A stretch of DNA of 64,000 bases from Rhodocyclaceae bacterium (GTDB taxonomy: Bacteria; Pseudomonadota; Gammaproteobacteria; Burkholderiales; Rhodocyclaceae), in assembly GCA_023150275.1 (NCBI GenBank), contig JAKLLG010000013.1:36375-100374 (forward strand). Direction: 5' to 3'. A model generated the notes under the pieces. It had not been told where the DNA came from, did no database searches, and saw nothing but the letters and a program-made list of their open reading frames with translations. Both the position numbers and the translations under genes were made by a program. This document shows, piece by piece, positions 29,514 to 39,581 of this stretch (position 1 is its first letter; the number at the start of each line of letters is the position of its first letter).

Positions 29514-32228
29514 TCATGTGCCGAAGACCTGCTGCCATAGCGCATGCACGGCGTCGATCCGGCGCAGCACGGCGGCCCGCTCGACGCGGGCCTTTTCGTC
29601 ATTGAGACGCGCGGCGTGCTGCATGCGCCGATATTCGCGATAGGCGTTGCGTACCGGCTCGGCGAGTTCCACGGAGATCAGCCCGAGTTCGGCGCACATG
29701 CCGAGCAGCGCAATGTTGCCGAGATTCTTCGTGAGCTCGGGGTAGGCGTGGGCGTGGGCGAGGATCAGGTACTGCACGATGAACTCGACATCGATGATGC
29801 CGCCCGGATCCTGCTTCAGGTCGAACTGCGTCTCGCTCTTCGAGGCGTGGCTGTCGAGCATGCGCTGGCGCATGGCGAGCACCTCCTCGCGCAGCTTCGC
29901 CAGATCGCGTTGCTGCGTCAGGATCTCCTGGCGGATTGCCTCGAAGCGGGCGCCGACGGCGGCGTCACCGGCGATGAAACGGGCGCGGGTCAGGGCCTGG
30001 TGTTCCCACACCCAGGCATGGTGCAGCAGGTAGTCGCGGAAGGCCTCCACACTGTTGGCGAGCAGGCCGGCATCACCGTTGGGGCGCAGGCGCAGGTCGG
30101 TCTCGAAAAGGATGCCGGCGGCGGTCTGGCTGGATAGCCATGTATTGGTGCGTTGCGCGAGCCGCGTGTAGTTTTCCTGCGCGTCGGCGTGTTCGTCGTC
30201 GTAGAGAAAGACGATATCGAGGTCGGATGCGTAGCCGAGTTCCTTGCCGCCGAGCTTGCCGTAGCCAATCACCGCGCAGCGCGGCGTGTCGCAGTGCCGC
30301 TGGCGGATCTTCGGCCACACCAGTTGCAGCGTTTTCGCAACGATGATGTCGGCGAGTTCGGAAAGATGGTCGGAGATGCGTTCCAGGGTCTGCATGCCGG
30401 CGAGATCCTGCACGAGGACGCGGAATACCTGCGCATGATGCAGCTCGCGCAGGATGTCCATCTCGCGTTCGACATCGTCGGCGACCTCGTCCAGCCGGTG
30501 CGCCATCTCGGTGCGGAATCCGTCCCAGTCGGTGGCGATATCGTAGAGGCGCGGGTCGAGCATCTCGTCGAGCAGGATCGGGTGCCGCTTGAGATATTCC
30601 GCTGCCCAGCTCGCGGTGCCGACCAGTTCGGCAACCTTGGCGAGCGCCGATGGATATTGCTGCAGCAGCGCGAGGTAGGCGCCGCGACGGCTGATCGTTT
30701 CGAGAAAGCCGAGCCCGCGCGCGAAGGTGAGGTCGGGGTGCGGCGTCGCGGCGGCGGCCTGCAGCAGGCGCGGGCCGACGGCATCGAGGCGCTCGCGGTT
30801 GGCTGCCGGTAGTTGCTGGTAGCGGCTGGAACCGCGGAAACGTTCCAGTTGCTCGACGATTTCCTGCGGGTGCGCGAAACCGAGTTCGCCGAGCTGATCG
30901 CTGCAGCTTTCGGCGCCGCACTGGCCGAGCCAAAGTCCTGCGAGCGGATGGGTTCCTGCCTCGGGATCGGAAAAAACCTGCTCGAAATGGCGCGATACCC
31001 GCTCGCGGTGTGCATCGAGCACGGCTCTGAACGCCGCCCAGTCGGCAAAGCCCATACTCGCGGCGATCGATTGGCGGGCGTCGTCGGCCTGCGGCAGCAT
31101 GTGCGTCTGCGCATCGTCGACGTATTGCAGCCGGTGTTCCAGGCGGCGCAGGAACTCGTAGGCGGCGGCAAGTTCATCGCGTGTTTGCGGCGGCAACTGC
31201 TTGCGTGCGACGAGCAGATCGAGCACTTGCAGCGTGGCGCGGATCTGCAGCGCCGAATCGCGTCCGCCGCGGATCAGCTGGAACACCTGGGCAATGAATT
31301 CGATTTCGCGGATGCCACCCGGCCCGAGCTTGATGTGCTCGGCCATGTCCTTCCTGGCCACTTCGCGGCGAATCTGCGCGTGCAGGTCGCGCATCGCGTT
31401 GATGGCACCGAAATCGAGATATTTGCGGAAGATGAACGGGCGCGACACCTGCCCGAGCAGGCGACCCCACTCCGGCTGCAGGTTGTCCCCCTCGTTCATC
31501 ACGCGCGCCTTGATCCAGGCGTAGCGCTCCCACTCGCGGCCCTGCGTGATGAAGTAATTTTCCAGCGAGTCGAGCGAGCAGACCAGCGGCCCGGAATCGC
31601 CGTTCGGCCGCAAACGCATGTCCACGCGGAAAACCTGGCCGTCCGCCGTGAGTTCGCCGAGTGCGTTGATCAGGCGCTTGCCGAGCCGGTTGAAGAAATC
31701 GTAGTTGTCGATCGTGCGCGGGCCGGCGGTCTGCCCTTCCTCGGGGTAGATGAAGATGTAATCGACGTCGGAGGAAACGTTCAGCTCGCGGCCGCCGAGC
31801 TTGCCCATGCCGATCACCATCAGGCGCTGCGCTTGCCCCTGCCCGTCCAGCGGCTCGCCATACTGGACGACGAGTTGACGGTGGATGTGGTCGAGCGCGA
31901 AGTTGGTGGTCATGTCGGCGAGCGTGCTCATCGTCTCGACCACTTCGGCAAGCGGCGCGCAGCGTTCGAGATCGCGCACGATCAAGGTCGCCATGACGCG
32001 CTGACGCAGCCCGCGCAGGGCGCATTTCAGCGATTCATCGTCGCCGGCGCCCGCCGCGTCGAGAAACGCGCGCATGCCGGGGGCGTCCAGCGGCTGATCC
32101 GCGTTCGCGGCAACCCAGTCGGCGACGGCCGGGCGCGCCGCGAGCAGCTGGCGCAGAAAGCGGCTATGGTCGCGTGCCTGGCAATCCGGCGGTCCGGCGG
32201 CAATGGCGGGTGGTGCTGGCGTGCTCAT
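29514..32228 (-). CDS. glnE: Bifunctional glutamine synthetase adenylyltransferase/deadenylase
   Basis: A 904-residue cytosolic regulator that adenylylates or deadenylylates glutamine synthetase according to PII and glutamine. Two nucleotidyltransferase domains are seen: the deadenylase-side motif GMGKLGGRELNVSSDVD near residue 140 and the second GYGKLGGKELGYASDLD near 657, each followed by a regulatory linker (LGPGGIREIEFI; KQDPGGIIDVEFI). Start 32228 (MSTPAPPAIAAGP) is the first Met in the family range of about 900-950 residues; the frame extends upstream, but without similarity. It is divergent from yhdP (135-bp gap with a palindrome). Confidence 0.96.
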   Translation of the reverse strand: MSTPAPPAIAAGPPDCQARDHSRFLRQLLAARPAVADWVAANADQPLDAPGMRAFLDAAGAGDDESLKCALRGLRQRVMATLIVRDLERCAPLAEVVETMSTLADMTTNFALDHIHRQLVVQYGEPLDGQGQAQRLMVIGMGKLGGRELNVSSDVDYIFIYPEEGQTAGPRTIDNYDFFNRLGKRLINALGELTADGQVFRVDMRLRPNGDSGPLVCSLDSLENYFITQGREWERYAWIKARVMNEGDNLQPEWGRLLGQVSRPFIFRKYLDFGAINAMRDLHAQIRREVARKDMAEHIKLGPGGIREIEFIAQVFQLIRGGRDSALQIRATLQVLDLLVARKQLPPQTRDELAAAYEFLRRLEHRLQYVDDAQTHMLPQADDARQSIAASMGFADWAAFRAVLDAHRERVSRHFEQVFSDPEAGTHPLAGLWLGQCGAESCSDQLGELGFAHPQEIVEQLERFRGSSRYQQLPAANRERLDAVGPRLLQAAAATPHPDLTFARGLGFLETISRRGAYLALLQQYPSALAKVAELVGTASWAAEYLKRHPILLDEMLDPRLYDIATDWDGFRTEMAHRLDEVADDVEREMDILRELHHAQVFRVLVQDLAGMQTLERISDHLSELADIIVAKTLQLVWPKIRQRHCDTPRCAVIGYGKLGGKELGYASDLDIVFLYDDEHADAQENYTRLAQRTNTWLSSQTAAGILFETDLRLRPNGDAGLLANSVEAFRDYLLHHAWVWEHQALTRARFIAGDAAVGARFEAIRQEILTQQRDLAKLREEVLAMRQRMLDSHASKSETQFDLKQDPGGIIDVEFIVQYLILAHAHAYPELTKNLGNIALLGMCAELGLISVELAEPVRNAYREYRRMQHAARLNDEKARVERAAVLRRIDAVHALWQQVFGT

Positions 32229-32278
32229 CGAATCCCCTCTTGTCGCTATTGTTACAGTGGGCACTGGGCGGAATGGTC

Positions 32279-32294
32279 TGTACGGTACTGTACA
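32279..32294. promoter_or_regulatory. Palindromic TGTAC-N6-GTACA operator candidate
   Basis: TGTAC and GTACA arms are separated by six bases, in the divergent space between glnE and yhdP. The arms resemble the TGTAAA-N6-TTTACA pattern recognised by TyrR-type regulators but match only five of six. It could control either gene. No -10/-35 pair is certain nearby. Confidence 0.3.
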
Positions 32295-32363
32295 ATGAGC
32301 AATTGCCCCATACGCCGCCATTCTAGTGACCCGAATCGCCATTTGGCAAAGTGCCCGCGGACG

Positions 32364-35300
32364 ATGAAACAGGCTCCCCACGCTGAACTGCGCGAGCTGC
32401 GCCCTGCGCTCTATCACCGCTTCCATTTCCTGCTCCCGCTCGTCGCGCACCCCGTGGCGCGCCGGCTGTGGGCGGCCGCCGGCTGGCTGCTGATCTTCTT
32501 CTGGTTTGCCTTCTCCGCCTTGATTCTCGTGCTGCGCTATTCGGTGCTGCCGGATATCGAGCAGTATCGGGAGCGGCTCGAACGCGCCGCCAGCGAGAAT
32601 CTCGGCCTGCCCGTACATATCGGCAGCATCACGGCCGGCTGGCAGGGCCTGCAGCCCGATCTGGCGCTGAACGACGTGCGCGTCGATGGTATCGATGGGC
32701 GTCCGGCAATTGCGTTCAGCCGTGTCGAGGCGATCCTCGACTGGTCGTCGCTGGTGCACATGCAGCTGCGGCTCGCGCTGCTGGCGATCGACGAACCGGT
32801 GCTGCACCTGCGCCGCGATGCGCGCGGCGGTATCACCGTTGCCGGCATCACGGTGAGCACGGAGAGCGAGGACACCTCGGTCGGCGACTGGGTGCTGGCG
32901 CAGAAACGCCTCCGCATCAACGGCGCCACGCTGGTCTGGGAGGACGAGCTACGCGCGGCGCCGCCCCTGATTCTCGAAGACGTCAACCTGGCGCTCGACA
33001 ATCGCGGTCGGCGCCATCGTTTCGGATTCACCGCGTTGCCGCCGGCCGACCTTGCCGCGCGCATCGACATTCGCGGTGACCTCGTCGGCGATGATTTTTC
33101 GAACATCGATGGCTGGCAGGGGCAGTTGTTTGCCGAGCTCGACTATATCGATCTGGCCGTCTGGCGCCAGTGGATCGATTATCCGTTCGCGCTGCCGCGC
33201 GGGCGCGGTGCGATGCGGACCTGGGTGCGGCTCGCCGAGGGCAAGCTGCTGGATCTGACAGCTGACCTGGCGTTGGAAGATGTGCGTCTGCAACTGGCGC
33301 GCACGCTGCCGGAGCTGCGCTTGACGACGCTGCAGGGGCGCCTCGGCGGACGCCTGCGCAGCGGTGGTTTTGCAGCTTCCGCGCGTGGCCTCAGCCTGGG
33401 GCTCGCCGACGGCACGCAGGTGCCGCCCACCGATTTCAGCGTCGACTGGCAGACGGCCGCCGATGGCCGCTCGGTCCAGGGCAGCGGCACGGCGAGCCGG
33501 CTCAACCTGCAGCGGCTGGCGAGCCTGTCGCGCTATCTCCCGCTCGATGCGGCGACGCGCAAGCGACTCGACGACTATGCGCCGGCGGGCGAGATTGCCG
33601 ATCTGCGCCTTTCCTTCTCCGGGAATGACGAGCGCCTCGAAACCTACTCGCTGCGCGCTCGCTTCGATGAGCTCGGCTTGCGCGCACAGGGCTATTTCCC
33701 GGGTTTCTATGGTATCTCTGGCACGCTGGAGGCAACCGACAAGGGCGGCAACGTCAGTCTGCGCTCGCAGCGCTCGGGTCTCGATCTGCCGAGCGTATTC
33801 CCCGAGCCGCGTCTCGCCTTCGACAGCCTTTCGGCGCAGGTGCGCTGGAAGATCGATGACGAAAAGATCGATGTGGACCTGCAGCGGATCGAGTTCGCCG
33901 GCGAGGATGCCGCCGGCAGTGCGCGCGGCAGCTACCGCCTTACCGGCGAAGGACCAGGCAGCATCGATCTGACGGCGAACCTCGTGCGGGCGCGTGGTGA
34001 CGCGGTGTGGCGCTACATGCCGCATGCGGTGAATGCGAATGCGCGCACCTGGCTGCGGCGCGGCATCACGACCGGCAATGCCAGCGATGCAAAGCTGACG
34101 CTGAAAGGCGACCTCGCCCGCTTTCCGTTCATCGACGGTTCCGGCACCTTCCTGGTGACGGCCAAGGCGCACGACGTGACGATCGACTATGCGCCCGGCT
34201 GGCCCGTGATCGAACATATCGACGGCGACCTGCGTTTTGCCGGCGCCGGCATGCGTGTCGATGCAAGGAGCGGCACCCTGTTCGGGACACGGATCAGCGA
34301 AACAGTGGCAGAAATCCCCGATTTCGACGCGGACAACCAGATGCTGATGGTGCGCGGCCGTGTTGCGGGGCCGGTCGGTGAATTCTTCCGTTTCATCGAA
34401 GCAAGTCCAGTGGGCGACTCGCTGGAGCACGCCACTTCCGACATGAGCGGCAGCGGTGCCGGGGAACTCGAACTCGCGCTGCAGATCCCGCTGGCGGATA
34501 CCGATGCCACCCGCGTCGAGGGCACGTTCCACTTCCTCGACAGCCAGGTGGTCGTCGATCCGGCCCTGCCGCCGCTGACCGGCGTCAAGGGCAGCCTGCA
34601 CTTCACCGATGGCAGCATCAGCGTGCGCGACATCGGCGGCCAGTTCCTCGGTGGCCCGGTCAAGGTGCGCGCCGAAACGCGCAACGGGCTGGTCGATGTG
34701 CTGGCAACCGGGGCCCTTTCCGCGGTACAGGCACGCCGTTACTACGACCTGCCGCTGTTCGACAGCCTTTCCGGCACGGCGGCGTGGCGGGCAAGCGTCA
34801 AGGTCAGGAAGAGCAGCGCCAATGTCGTCATCGATTCGGACCTGGTCGGCATGGCGTCGAAGTTGCCCGCGCCGTTCGGCAAGAGCGCCGGTGAGGCCTT
34901 GCCGGTGCGCGTCGAGAAAGGTTTGCTCCCCGGCAACGGGCGCCGGCCAGCCCGTGCCGACGAGCGCGATCGCATCCAGTGGTCGCTCGGAAAGCTGGCA
35001 ACAGGCCAGTTGATCCGCCAGCGCGATGCGCAGGGGCACTGGGTTCCGGAGCGCGGAGCGCTGGCGGTTGGCGGGCCGCTGAGCCTGCCGGAGAAGGGCT
35101 TGGCAATGACCCTGAACCTGCCGCAAGTCGACGTCGATTACTGGCGTGCCGCGCTGACGCCAAGCAGCGGCAAGGCGGCGAGCGGGGCAGAAGCGCTGGC
35201 GCCGAACCTGGTTCAACTGGCGACGGGTGAGCTCACCGTCTTCGGTCGCAAGCTGCACGACGTGGATTTGCGTGCCCGCCTGAGCGGCGGCTCGTGGCAG

Positions 35301-36338
35301 ATGGCACTGGTGTCGCGCGAATCGAGCGGCGATCTGCAGTTCGACCCCTTCGGCCGCGGTGCCTTGCGCGCCCGTCTGAAAACGCTTGAGTTGGCCGGCC
35401 ACGCGGCAGAGGAAGAGTCGGCAGCCAAGGGGGGCGTGCCAGCGTCCGCGGTGTCCGCCGTAAACAAGGAGATCGAGATCGAGGATTTGCCGGCGCTCGA
35501 TGTCGTTGCCGAGAGCTTCGTGCTCGGCAAACGCAAGCTCGGTCGCCTGGAAGTGCAGGCGCGCAACGAAGCCGCCAACTGGCGGATCGAGAAGTTGTCG
35601 CTGGTCAATCCCGAGGGGCGCCTGGAGGGGCATGGCCACTGGCGCATGCTGGCGCCGCGCCGTTTCGAGATCGATTTCAAATTGGGCGCCGACGATGCGG
35701 GCGGGCTGCTCGGACGCATGGGTTATCCGGGTACGCTCAAGGGGGGCAAGGCGACCCTGGATGGCAAGCTGAGCTGGGCGGGCTCGCCGGTCAATCTGGA
35801 TTTTCCGTCGCTGGACGGCAACATGCGCATCGACGCCGCCAACGGCCAGTTTGCCAAGATCGACCCGGGGGCTGCCGGCAAGCTGCTCGGCCTGATCAGC
35901 CTGCAGGGCCTGCCGCGACGGATCACGCTCGACTTCAAGGATGTCTTCTCGGAAGGCTTCGCCTTCGATTCGATCGCCGGGCGCATCGATGTCAAGGCCG
36001 GCCTCATGCATACCGACCGGTTGCAGATCGACGGACCGTCGGCCCGTATCCTGATGCGCGGGGACGTCGACTTGCAGAACGAAACACAGAAACTGGTGGT
36101 CAACATCCAGCCGGAACTCGGTGGTACGGCAGCGCTCGGCGTCGCCATCATCAATCCGATCGCCGGTGCGGCGACGCTGCTGGCGCACAAGGTGCTGCAG
36201 AACCCGCTCAACCAGATATTTTCGTTCGATTACAGCATCACCGGAAAATGGGACGACCCCAAGGTGGACAAGATTTCAACGCAACGTCTGGGTGCCCAGA
36301 CTGCCAGTGAAGGAGAGAAGAGCGATGCCCGGCCATGA
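32364..36338 (+). CDS. yhdP: YhdP-family AsmA-like intermembrane protein
   Basis: A 1324-residue protein with one N-terminal membrane helix (about residues 37-58) and a huge periplasmic part built of repetitive beta-rich segments, as in the AsmA-like YhdP/TamB/YdbH proteins. These span the periplasm and carry phospholipids to the outer membrane. Recognisable family features are the opening VLRYSVLPDIEQYRERLE, ASENLGLPVHIG and the C-terminal LVVNIQPELGGTAALGVAII then NPIAGAATLLAHKVLQNPLN. ATG 32364 is chosen; an in-frame ATG at 32295 is possible, and the long frame to 30813 lies inside glnE antisense and is not real. It overlaps the next gene by 14 nt, forming the usual yhdP-nit-tldD operon. 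Confidence 0.93.
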   Translation: MKQAPHAELRELRPALYHRFHFLLPLVAHPVARRLWAAAGWLLIFFWFAFSALILVLRYSVLPDIEQYRERLERAASENLGLPVHIGSITAGWQGLQPDLALNDVRVDGIDGRPAIAFSRVEAILDWSSLVHMQLRLALLAIDEPVLHLRRDARGGITVAGITVSTESEDTSVGDWVLAQKRLRINGATLVWEDELRAAPPLILEDVNLALDNRGRRHRFGFTALPPADLAARIDIRGDLVGDDFSNIDGWQGQLFAELDYIDLAVWRQWIDYPFALPRGRGAMRTWVRLAEGKLLDLTADLALEDVRLQLARTLPELRLTTLQGRLGGRLRSGGFAASARGLSLGLADGTQVPPTDFSVDWQTAADGRSVQGSGTASRLNLQRLASLSRYLPLDAATRKRLDDYAPAGEIADLRLSFSGNDERLETYSLRARFDELGLRAQGYFPGFYGISGTLEATDKGGNVSLRSQRSGLDLPSVFPEPRLAFDSLSAQVRWKIDDEKIDVDLQRIEFAGEDAAGSARGSYRLTGEGPGSIDLTANLVRARGDAVWRYMPHAVNANARTWLRRGITTGNASDAKLTLKGDLARFPFIDGSGTFLVTAKAHDVTIDYAPGWPVIEHIDGDLRFAGAGMRVDARSGTLFGTRISETVAEIPDFDADNQMLMVRGRVAGPVGEFFRFIEASPVGDSLEHATSDMSGSGAGELELALQIPLADTDATRVEGTFHFLDSQVVVDPALPPLTGVKGSLHFTDGSISVRDIGGQFLGGPVKVRAETRNGLVDVLATGALSAVQARRYYDLPLFDSLSGTAAWRASVKVRKSSANVVIDSDLVGMASKLPAPFGKSAGEALPVRVEKGLLPGNGRRPARADERDRIQWSLGKLATGQLIRQRDAQGHWVPERGALAVGGPLSLPEKGLAMTLNLPQVDVDYWRAALTPSSGKAASGAEALAPNLVQLATGELTVFGRKLHDVDLRARLSGGSWQMALVSRESSGDLQFDPFGRGALRARLKTLELAGHAAEEESAAKGGVPASAVSAVNKEIEIEDLPALDVVAESFVLGKRKLGRLEVQARNEAANWRIEKLSLVNPEGRLEGHGHWRMLAPRRFEIDFKLGADDAGGLLGRMGYPGTLKGGKATLDGKLSWAGSPVNLDFPSLDGNMRIDAANGQFAKIDPGAAGKLLGLISLQGLPRRITLDFKDVFSEGFAFDSIAGRIDVKAGLMHTDRLQIDGPSARILMRGDVDLQNETQKLVVNIQPELGGTAALGVAIINPIAGAATLLAHKVLQNPLNQIFSFDYSITGKWDDPKVDKISTQRLGAQTASEGEKSDARP

Positions 36339-37149
36339 TTCTCCGAGCAGCGCCCTGCGCGTTGCCGCCGTGCAGATGGTGTCTACGCCGCGGGTTGCCG
36401 ACAATCTGGCAACGGCGGCCCGACTTGTTGCCGACGCGGCCGCGCAGGGGGCGCAACTGGTTGCGCTCCCCGAGTATTTCCCGATCATGGGCATGCAGGA
36501 GTCCGACAAGGTCGGCGTGCGCGAGCAGGAGGGCATTGGGCCGATCCAGGAATTCCTCGCCGCGACCGCGAAGGCACACGGCGTCTGGCTGATCGGTGGC
36601 TCGATGCCGTTGGTGGCGACCGATCCGGCGAAGGTATTGAACAGCACGCTGGTCTTCGATCCGCAGGGTGTTCGGGTGTCGCGCTACGACAAGATTCATC
36701 TGTTCGGCTTCCGCAAGGGTTCCGAACAGTACAATGAGAGCGCCACCATAGAGGCCGGGCGTCAGCCGGTCGCATTCGACGCCGCCGGCTTTCGCGTTGC
36801 CCTGTCAATCTGCTACGACCTGCGCTTCCCCGAGTTGTATCGCGCGCTCGGCGCCTGCGACCTGATTGTCGTGCCGGCCGCGTTTACCGAGACAACCGGC
36901 CGCGCGCACTGGGAAATCCTGCTGCGCGCCCGCGCCATCGAGAACCAGTGCTACGTGCTTGCGATCGGCCAGGGCGGGCGCCACGAAAATGGGCGCGAGA
37001 CGCACGGCAACAGCATGCTGATCGATCCCTGGGGCACGGTGCTCGACCGCAAGCTGAAAGGCCCCGGCATCGTCATCGGCAACGTCGAGCGTGCCTGCAT
37101 CGCCGACACCCGCGCCAGCCTGCCGGCGCTGCAACACCGCGTACTGTGA
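36325..37149 (+). CDS. Carbon-nitrogen hydrolase (Nit-type, deaminated glutathione amidase)
   Basis: A 274-residue nitrilase-superfamily amidase. The catalytic triad is visible: E50 (LPEYFP), K123 ([10 protein letters not shown]) and C163 ([13 protein letters not shown]). The form closest to it, between yhdP and tldD, is the Nit1/Nit2 group, which hydrolyses deaminated glutathione as a metabolite-repair enzyme; ketoglutaramate is an alternative substrate. Start ATG 36325 lies inside the end of yhdP (14-nt overlap) with AGGAG about 10 nt upstream. Length equals the family norm. Confidence 0.92.
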   Translation: MPGHDSPSSALRVAAVQMVSTPRVADNLATAARLVADAAAQGAQLVALPEYFPIMGMQESDKVGVREQEGIGPIQEFLAATAKAHGVWLIGGSMPLVATDPAKVLNSTLVFDPQGVRVSRYDKIHLFGFRKGSEQYNESATIEAGRQPVAFDAAGFRVALSICYDLRFPELYRALGACDLIVVPAAFTETTGRAHWEILLRARAIENQCYVLAIGQGGRHENGRETHGNSMLIDPWGTVLDRKLKGPGIVIGNVERACIADTRASLPALQHRVL

Positions 37150-37165
37150 AAACGTGAAAGACACC

Positions 37166-38611
37166 ATGAGCCTCTCAGACACTCTCCTGTCCCGCGCCGA
37201 GCAGACCTTGCTGGCGCCTTTTTCCCTTGGCGTGCGCAATCTCTCGTCGACCTTCGGCACGATCATGAAGCACGGCGTTGATTATGCCGACCTCTATTTC
37301 CAGTACAGCCGTTCCGAGTCGTGGAGCCTGGAAGAGGGTATCGTCAAGTCGGGCGCTTTTTCGATCGATCAGGGCGTCGGCGTGCGAGCCTGCTCCGGCG
37401 AGAAGACCGCCTTTGCCTATTCCGACGATATCAGCATGGCGGCGCTCGACGGCGCCGCGAAGGCGGTGCGCGCGATCGCCGCCGCCGGGCAGACGAAGCT
37501 GGTGCCGGTGCTGCTGCGCAAAGAGGTGCGCGCGCTCTACCGTGCCGACGATCCGCTTGCCTCGCTGCCGGCCGAGGCCAAGGTGGCCCTGCTGGAGCGG
37601 CTGGAGCGCTTTGCCCGGGCGCTCGACCCGCGCGTGCAGCAGGTGATGGCGCATCTCGCCGGCGAATACGAGGTCGTGCTCGTCGCCGGCAGCGACGGGC
37701 GGCTGGCGGCCGACGTGCGGCCGCTGACGCGCGTTTCGATCACCGTCATCGTCGAGGAAAACGGCAAGCGCGAGCAGGGTTCGGCAGGTGGCGGCGGTCG
37801 CTCCGATTATGGCTATTTCGACGACGAGATCCTGCAGCGCTACGCCAAGGAGGCGGTGCATCAGGCGGTGACCAACCTCGATGCACGCCCGGCCCCGGCC
37901 GGCACGATGACCGTCGTGCTCGGCGCCGGCTGGCCCGGTATCCTTTTGCACGAGGCGGTCGGCCACGGGCTGGAAGGCGACTTCAACCGCAAGGGCAGCT
38001 CGGCCTTTTCCGGCCGCATCGGCACGCGCGTAGCGGCCAAGGGCGTTACCGTCGTTGACGATGGCACGATCCCCGACCGTCGTGGCTCGCTCAATATCGA
38101 CGATGAGGGCAACCCGACGCAGCGCACGGTGCTGATCGAGGACGGCATCCTCAAAGGCTACATGCAGGACAGCCTCAACGCCCGCCTGATGGGCGTTCAG
38201 CCGACCGGCAATGGCCGCCGCGAATCCTTCGCCCACCTGCCGTTGCCGCGCATGACCAATACCACCATGCTGGCTGGCAAGCACGATCCGGAGGAGATCA
38301 TCCGCTCCGTGAAGAAGGGGGTCTACGCGGCCAATTTCGGCGGCGGACAGGTCGACATCACCAGCGGCAAGTTCGTCTTCTCGATGAGCGAGGCTTACTT
38401 GATCGAGAACGGCAAGATCGGACCGGCGATCAAGGGCGCGACGCTGATCGGCAACGGCCCGGATGCGCTCACCCGCGTGTCGATGATCGGCAACGACATG
38501 AAGCTCGACGCCGGTGTCGGCACCTGCGGCAAGGAAGGGCAGAGTGTACCGGTCGGTGTCGGGCAACCGACGCTGCGCATCGACGGCTTGACGGTGGGTG
38601 GGACTCAGTAG
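37166..38611 (+). CDS. tldD: Metalloprotease TldD
   Basis: This 481-residue protein, starting [12 protein letters not shown], is TldD, which with TldE (PmbA) degrades unfolded peptides and matures some microcins. The zinc site is HEAVGH at residues 262-267, embedded in [13 protein letters not shown]. The [14 protein letters not shown] segment and the final [18 protein letters not shown] are also standard. The frame opens at 37091 inside the nit gene; 37166 is preferred from family length. TldE is not in this window. A terminator-like hairpin lies 48 nt downstream. Confidence 0.95.
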   Translation: MSLSDTLLSRAEQTLLAPFSLGVRNLSSTFGTIMKHGVDYADLYFQYSRSESWSLEEGIVKSGAFSIDQGVGVRACSGEKTAFAYSDDISMAALDGAAKAVRAIAAAGQTKLVPVLLRKEVRALYRADDPLASLPAEAKVALLERLERFARALDPRVQQVMAHLAGEYEVVLVAGSDGRLAADVRPLTRVSITVIVEENGKREQGSAGGGGRSDYGYFDDEILQRYAKEAVHQAVTNLDARPAPAGTMTVVLGAGWPGILLHEAVGHGLEGDFNRKGSSAFSGRIGTRVAAKGVTVVDDGTIPDRRGSLNIDDEGNPTQRTVLIEDGILKGYMQDSLNARLMGVQPTGNGRRESFAHLPLPRMTNTTMLAGKHDPEEIIRSVKKGVYAANFGGGQVDITSGKFVFSMSEAYLIENGKIGPAIKGATLIGNGPDALTRVSMIGNDMKLDAGVGTCGKEGQSVPVGVGQPTLRIDGLTVGGTQ

Positions 38612-38614
38612 TTG

Positions 38615-38628
38615 TTGATCTGGATCAA
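38615..38628. promoter_or_regulatory. FNR/ANR-type binding box
   Basis: TTGATCTGGATCAA is a perfect match to the FNR/ANR consensus TTGAT-N4-ATCAA. It lies just after the tldD stop and 118 nt before the PilJ-domain gene. With normal class II geometry the transcript would start near 38663. An FNR-type regulator (anaerobic or low oxygen) probably controls the downstream gene. Confidence 0.75.
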
Positions 38629-38658
38629 GGTGAGAGTTATTCCTATTTAGCAAACTTG

Positions 38659-38692
38659 CCGCGTCACATTTCGGACACGGTTTTGTTTTTTT
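38659..38692 (+). terminator. Terminator-like hairpin after tldD
   Basis: CCGCGTC and GACACGG pair with one mismatch around an 8-nt loop and are followed by TTTTGTTTTTTT. It would end the yhdP-nit-tldD transcript. It lies between the FNR box and the PilJ-domain gene, so a transcript starting near 38663 would lack the first part of the 5' arm. Confidence 0.65.
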
Positions 38693-38746
38693 GCGAATCC
38701 GGTCTATACCCAGTTTCATCACAAGAACCACAAAGGAGAGGATGAG

Positions 38747-39550
38747 ATGAACACGCGATTTTCCATCGGCGCCGCGCGCCTTTTTTGCGTCCTGGCATTG
38801 TTGTTTGGCCTGTTTGGCACCGCGCAGGCGCAGATTGCCAACATCAACGACGCGATCAACAAGGCCGGCTCGTTGCGCTATACAGCCAACCGCCTGGCCA
38901 AGGCCTATTTTCAGCTCGGCATGGGGGTTGATGTCGAGCGCTCCAAGCGCATCCTCGATACCGCGATTCCGATGTACGACCGCCGCGTGGTCGAGTTGAA
39001 GAATTATTCGCCGACGCCGGAAATCAAGGAAACCTACGTCGCGCTCGAAAAGGCCTGGATCGGCTACAAGGATCTGCTGGTCGGTTCCGCCCCCAATCAG
39101 GCCAACGGCCGCAAGCTACTGCTGTTGAGCGAAGAGATCGTCGGCATCGCGAACAAGGCCACCGGCCAGCTGGCGGCGCATTCTGGCAGCAACCAGGGCA
39201 AGCTGGTGAATATCTCCGGCCGCCAGCGCATGCTTTCGCAGCGGATTGCCAAATACTCGCAGGCCATGGCTTGGGATGTCGCGCCGGCCGGTTCGCAGAA
39301 AGAGATTGACGTGTCGAAGGCTGAGTTCGTGAAGATGCTCGGTGAACTGATGGCGGCCAAGGAAAACACGCCGCAGATCAAGGAAGAGCTTGAGCTGGGC
39401 AACCAGCAGTGGAGCTTCTTCGATGCCGCGCTGGCCGGTCGCAACGCCGACAAGAAAGTGAACATGACCAACGTGGCCACGACCAGCGAACGCATTCTGG
39501 AAGTCATGGATAACGTGGTCGGCATGTACGAACGTCTCGCCACTCGCTGA
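38747..39550 (+). CDS. Secreted PilJ/NarX-type sensor domain protein
   Basis: A 267-residue protein with a signal peptide (MNTRFSIGAARLFCVLALLFGLFGTAQAQ; cut near AQA-QI) and no other membrane helix. The mature part has two four-helix units like the type IV pili methyl-accepting/NarX N-terminal domain: NINDAINKAGSLRYTANRLAKA and NISGRQRMLSQRIAKYSQAM. The second holds the SGRQRMLSQRI element, the helix that binds nitrate or nitrite in NarX/NarQ. As a free periplasmic domain it has no kinase of its own. AAAGGAGAGG precedes the ATG. An FNR box upstream suggests expression under low oxygen, consistent with a nitrate-related role; that role is inferred. Confidence 0.8.
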   Translation: MNTRFSIGAARLFCVLALLFGLFGTAQAQIANINDAINKAGSLRYTANRLAKAYFQLGMGVDVERSKRILDTAIPMYDRRVVELKNYSPTPEIKETYVALEKAWIGYKDLLVGSAPNQANGRKLLLLSEEIVGIANKATGQLAAHSGSNQGKLVNISGRQRMLSQRIAKYSQAMAWDVAPAGSQKEIDVSKAEFVKMLGELMAAKENTPQIKEELELGNQQWSFFDAALAGRNADKKVNMTNVATTSERILEVMDNVVGMYERLATR

Positions 39551-39581
39551 TCCGGCGAGCGCGCTATCTGCGGCCCGGCCC

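Noticed and set aside
32949..36188. Long antisense frame (about 1080 codons) opposite yhdP
   Set aside because: Same reason: no recognisable domain, composition typical of the reverse strand of a GC-rich gene; the sense frame is YhdP.
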